From Glomus cerebriforme (taxonomy: Eukaryota > Glomeromycota > Glomeromycetes > Glomerales > Glomeraceae): a stretch of DNA of 13,151 bases. The position numbers and the translations under genes were made by a program. The DNA lies in assembly GCA_003550305.1 (NCBI GenBank), contig QKYT01000617.1:8842-21992 (forward strand), given 5' to 3'. How positions within the stretch are numbered: the stretch's first letter is position 1; each line of letters opens with the position of its first letter. The notes beneath the pieces were generated by a model. The model saw only the letters and a program-made list of their open reading frames with translations. It was not told the origin of the DNA and searched no databases. Below, one piece after another: positions 11,412 to 13,151 of this stretch.

Positions 11412-11612
11412 GGTAGTTTTTAAAGTGGAGCAGAATCACGTGATCATACTAAATATCTGTCACTCCTGTGTCATACCATTTTTTCTAGTTTTTTTGATAA
11501 GTGAAATCCTATTTATCACTTATTATTTATTACATACATAATTTCTTAATGCCATAATTCTGGCCAAAATTTTTACAAAAATCACGTAATTCTACTCTGC
11601 TTTAAACGCACC
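11412..11612. repeat. Inverted repeat pair, 32-33 bp arms
   Basis: Bases 11412-11444 and the reverse complement of 11581-11612 share TTTAAAG, GAGYAGAAT and ACGTGAT with a few mismatches, enclosing about 136 bp of AT-rich DNA. The same TIR sequence occurs a third time at 9717-9744. The pair could be a stand-alone 201-bp MITE of this family abutting the larger element, or the rearranged right end of that element. Confidence 0.65.
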
Positions 11613-12297
11613 TCTTTTTTAGAAATTTGTGTGATCTTGTACTACCAATTGAGTAATCTTACTTGTGATATTTTTGTCATATCTGTCACATGATAATACG
11701 TTTAACTTTTTATTGTTTTCAAAAATTTAGTTTTTTTTGCATAATTTTTATACCAGCTATATATTACCTGTATAACATATTTACAATATTATTTATATTG
11801 TATAAGGGTAGTATAGTAAGAGTCTTCTTATTTGATTCAATTTTCATAGAAAATAAAATTGCCTTTTTGAACTTTATTTTTTTACATTTCTTTTTATTTT
11901 TTATTTTTACTTTTTATTTTCTCACTATCATTATCTTTTTTATTATTATTGGCAATTACAGGTCTTTTGTATAGTGTTAGCACATTTATTTATATAGTTA
12001 ATCTAGTGTTAATCTAAAGGTAATAGTTATATAACAAATTTTTTTAATTATAAAAAAATATATAAATATATATATATATATAGATACTATATATCAAAAT
12101 TTTAGTATATACTGTACTTTTGCAAATTTAATAAATTTATACCATTAAATTTATTTTATTATAATAAAAAAAATTTAATAATAGTAATTTATTTAAAATA
12201 AATTGTTATTTTAAAAGATTATTTATATTTTATTGATTAGATCATTTAAAATCAAAAAATTTTACAATTACTATTTTTTTTTTAAAAAATAAGAATA
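11613..12297. other. Gene-free T-rich and AT-repeat region
   Basis: The plus strand of 11690-11980 is strongly T-rich, which alone creates a 94-codon Phe/Ile-rich frame (11690-11974); it has no family motif and is not accepted as a gene. A TA dinucleotide run lies at 12066-12082, followed at 12090-12116 by a 27-base word also found at 2831-2857 with two mismatches. Nothing else is seen. Confidence 0.5.
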
Positions 12298-13151
12298 CAG
12301 TTGTCCCCCTCTATAGTCACCCCCTATATAAGCACAACTTCTATATAATTATATTAGTTTTAATCCTGAATTTTTATATAGTAAAATACCTTCTTTGTAA
12401 TTACAAATTGATTATAGTTACTATCATAACAATTATTGGTCCCAATATAATAGTTAACATATAAAAATTTTCCTTTTTATAGTCACATCAATAGGACTTC
12501 AGATATTATATACTCTTTAAATTTAATATAAAAATTTAATATAAGTATTTTAACAAATTGTCACTTTTTTTAGAATTATATTTACTCCTTAATTTACTTT
12601 AATTAAGAAGCATAAATAAAAATAATACGTAAATACGTAAAAAGTTTTGTGTAATTCTTTTTACATATTTGTATACGTAACTGAAATAAATTTACATGTC
12701 TTTACGTGATGCATAATAAAACTATTTATAGTTATATAATTTTATTATATATTCATGTATATGACTGAAATAAACATTTTATATTTGTATAATTTTTTTT
12801 ATGTAACTGTATAACAAAGATTACATGTTCACGTAATCTTAAAAACTATATAATAAAGCTATGGCTAACAGGTGGGAGGGAGGAAATTAAAGTTTTTTTT
12901 AGAAATTTTTTGTTTTCACACTAATATTTTGTATTAAACAATAAAAATTATAGTTATTTTACTTAAGATTTTTTTTAAAAAAAAATTTTTTATTATAATA
13001 TTATTTTTAGTTATTTTTAGTAAGAAATTTTTTAATATAATCACACCAATATAAAAATTTATTATATATGTGATTATATAGTAAAAACCCTTTTTATAAG
13101 AATACTTCACTATAATCACAGTATTTAGTAGTCCCGAAGGGTGTGATTATA
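12298..13151. mobile_element. Probable pogo/Tigger-like inverted-repeat element, cut by the right edge
   Basis: After a TA dinucleotide (12296-12297) the sequence reads CAGTTGTCCCCCTCTATAG and then TCACCCCCTATATAAGCAC, the style of terminus seen in pogo/Tigger elements, which duplicate TA on insertion. The last bases of the window, read on the other strand, are TATAATCACACCCTTCGGG, which parallels the left-end TATAGTCACCCCC. The right terminus should therefore lie about 15 bases beyond the edge. The interior holds AT-rich DNA, further TATAGTCACA/TATAATCACA copies, and a purine block GGTGGGAGGGAGG near 12871. There is no transposase frame. Assignment to the superfamily is by terminal sequence only. 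Confidence 0.5.
13036..13151. repeat. Alternating inverted 10-mers TATAATCACA
   Basis: TATAATCACA occurs at 13036-13045 and 13111-13120, and its reverse complement TGTGATTATA at 13069-13078 and 13142-13151. Consecutive copies are inverted, which makes two adjacent potential hairpins with loops of about 22-23 bases. The variants TATAGTCACC (12312) and TATAGTCACA (12479) lie at the other end of the same element. Confidence 0.8.

Larger units (their letters stand above)
9715..11612 (-). mobile_element. Decayed MULE-like DNA transposon with nested insertions
   Basis: The left end at 9717 (GGCCGTCTAAAGCGGAGTA, then ACACGTGAT) resembles the reverse complement of 11581-11612 (GGTGCGTTTAAAGCAGAGTA, then GAATTACGTGAT). 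A second inverted pair lies inward: 9743-9770 and 11331-11358 agree at 25 of 28 bases. The interior carries minus-strand relics of a SWIM-finger transposase and of a zinc-ribbon protein. Flanks are T-rich (TTTTTT at 9709 and at about 11615, also at 11392), so the target duplication is uncertain. An alternative right end at 11391 would give TTTTTTGG duplications. At under 2 kb with no catalytic domain visible it cannot be autonomous. Confidence 0.55.

Noticed and set aside
11690..11974. 94-codon Phe/Ile-rich frame that looks like a membrane protein
   Set aside because: The DNA is a T-rich low-complexity strand; hydrophobic codons follow from composition alone.
12934..13119. 61-codon minus-strand frame rich in Ile/Lys/Phe
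   Set aside because: It lies in the AT-rich interior of the right-edge element and its composition is that of the DNA.

Overview
The window is about 13 kb of very AT-rich eukaryotic nuclear DNA. It carries two compact, intron-containing housekeeping genes surrounded by degraded DNA transposons and palindromic repeats. Short introns (65-109 nt) with GTAAGT/GTATGT-type donors, the fungal-like gene structures and a relic transposase with a SWIM zinc finger and a C-terminal TMPRTWKD-like motif suggest an early-diverging fungus. A Glomeromycotina (Rhizophagus-like) source fits best; this is inference, not proof.

Layout. Positions 1-57 may hold the first 19 codons of a gene running off the left edge on the minus strand. 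Positions 355-1020 hold a degenerate GTGTT-rich repeat cluster and a palindrome of about 450 bp. Positions 1405-2196 are a hAT-like non-autonomous transposon with a perfect 8-bp target duplication; it contains three tandem units of about 112 bp, each with a small hairpin. Positions 2878-3044 form a CCCGAAA-rich foldback repeat.

Positions 3431-7398 (minus) are a complete 14-exon gene for the MCM6 subunit of the replicative helicase. The reconstructed protein has 970 residues and every exon junction keeps frame. An 855-bp intergenic region separates it from a divergent gene at 8254-9221 (plus), a two-exon plasma-membrane-type syntaxin (Qa-SNARE) of 299 residues with an unusual Ser/Thr/Pro tail beyond the membrane anchor. 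The MCM6 side of the spacer carries an ACGCG/CGCGAAA site and a CCAAT box, as expected for a G1/S-regulated replication gene. The syntaxin side has a TATA-like box.

From about 9715 to 11612 lies a decayed MULE-like transposon with terminal inverted repeats, a broken transposase remnant (SWIM finger, stops, frameshift), a zinc-ribbon remnant and a nested 167-bp foldback MITE. Positions 11613-12297 are gene-free, T-rich and AT-repeat DNA. Positions 12298 to the right edge look like a pogo/Tigger-type inverted-repeat element cut by the window end. MCM6 (DNA replication) and syntaxin (exocytosis) do not act together; they are only neighbours with back-to-back promoters.
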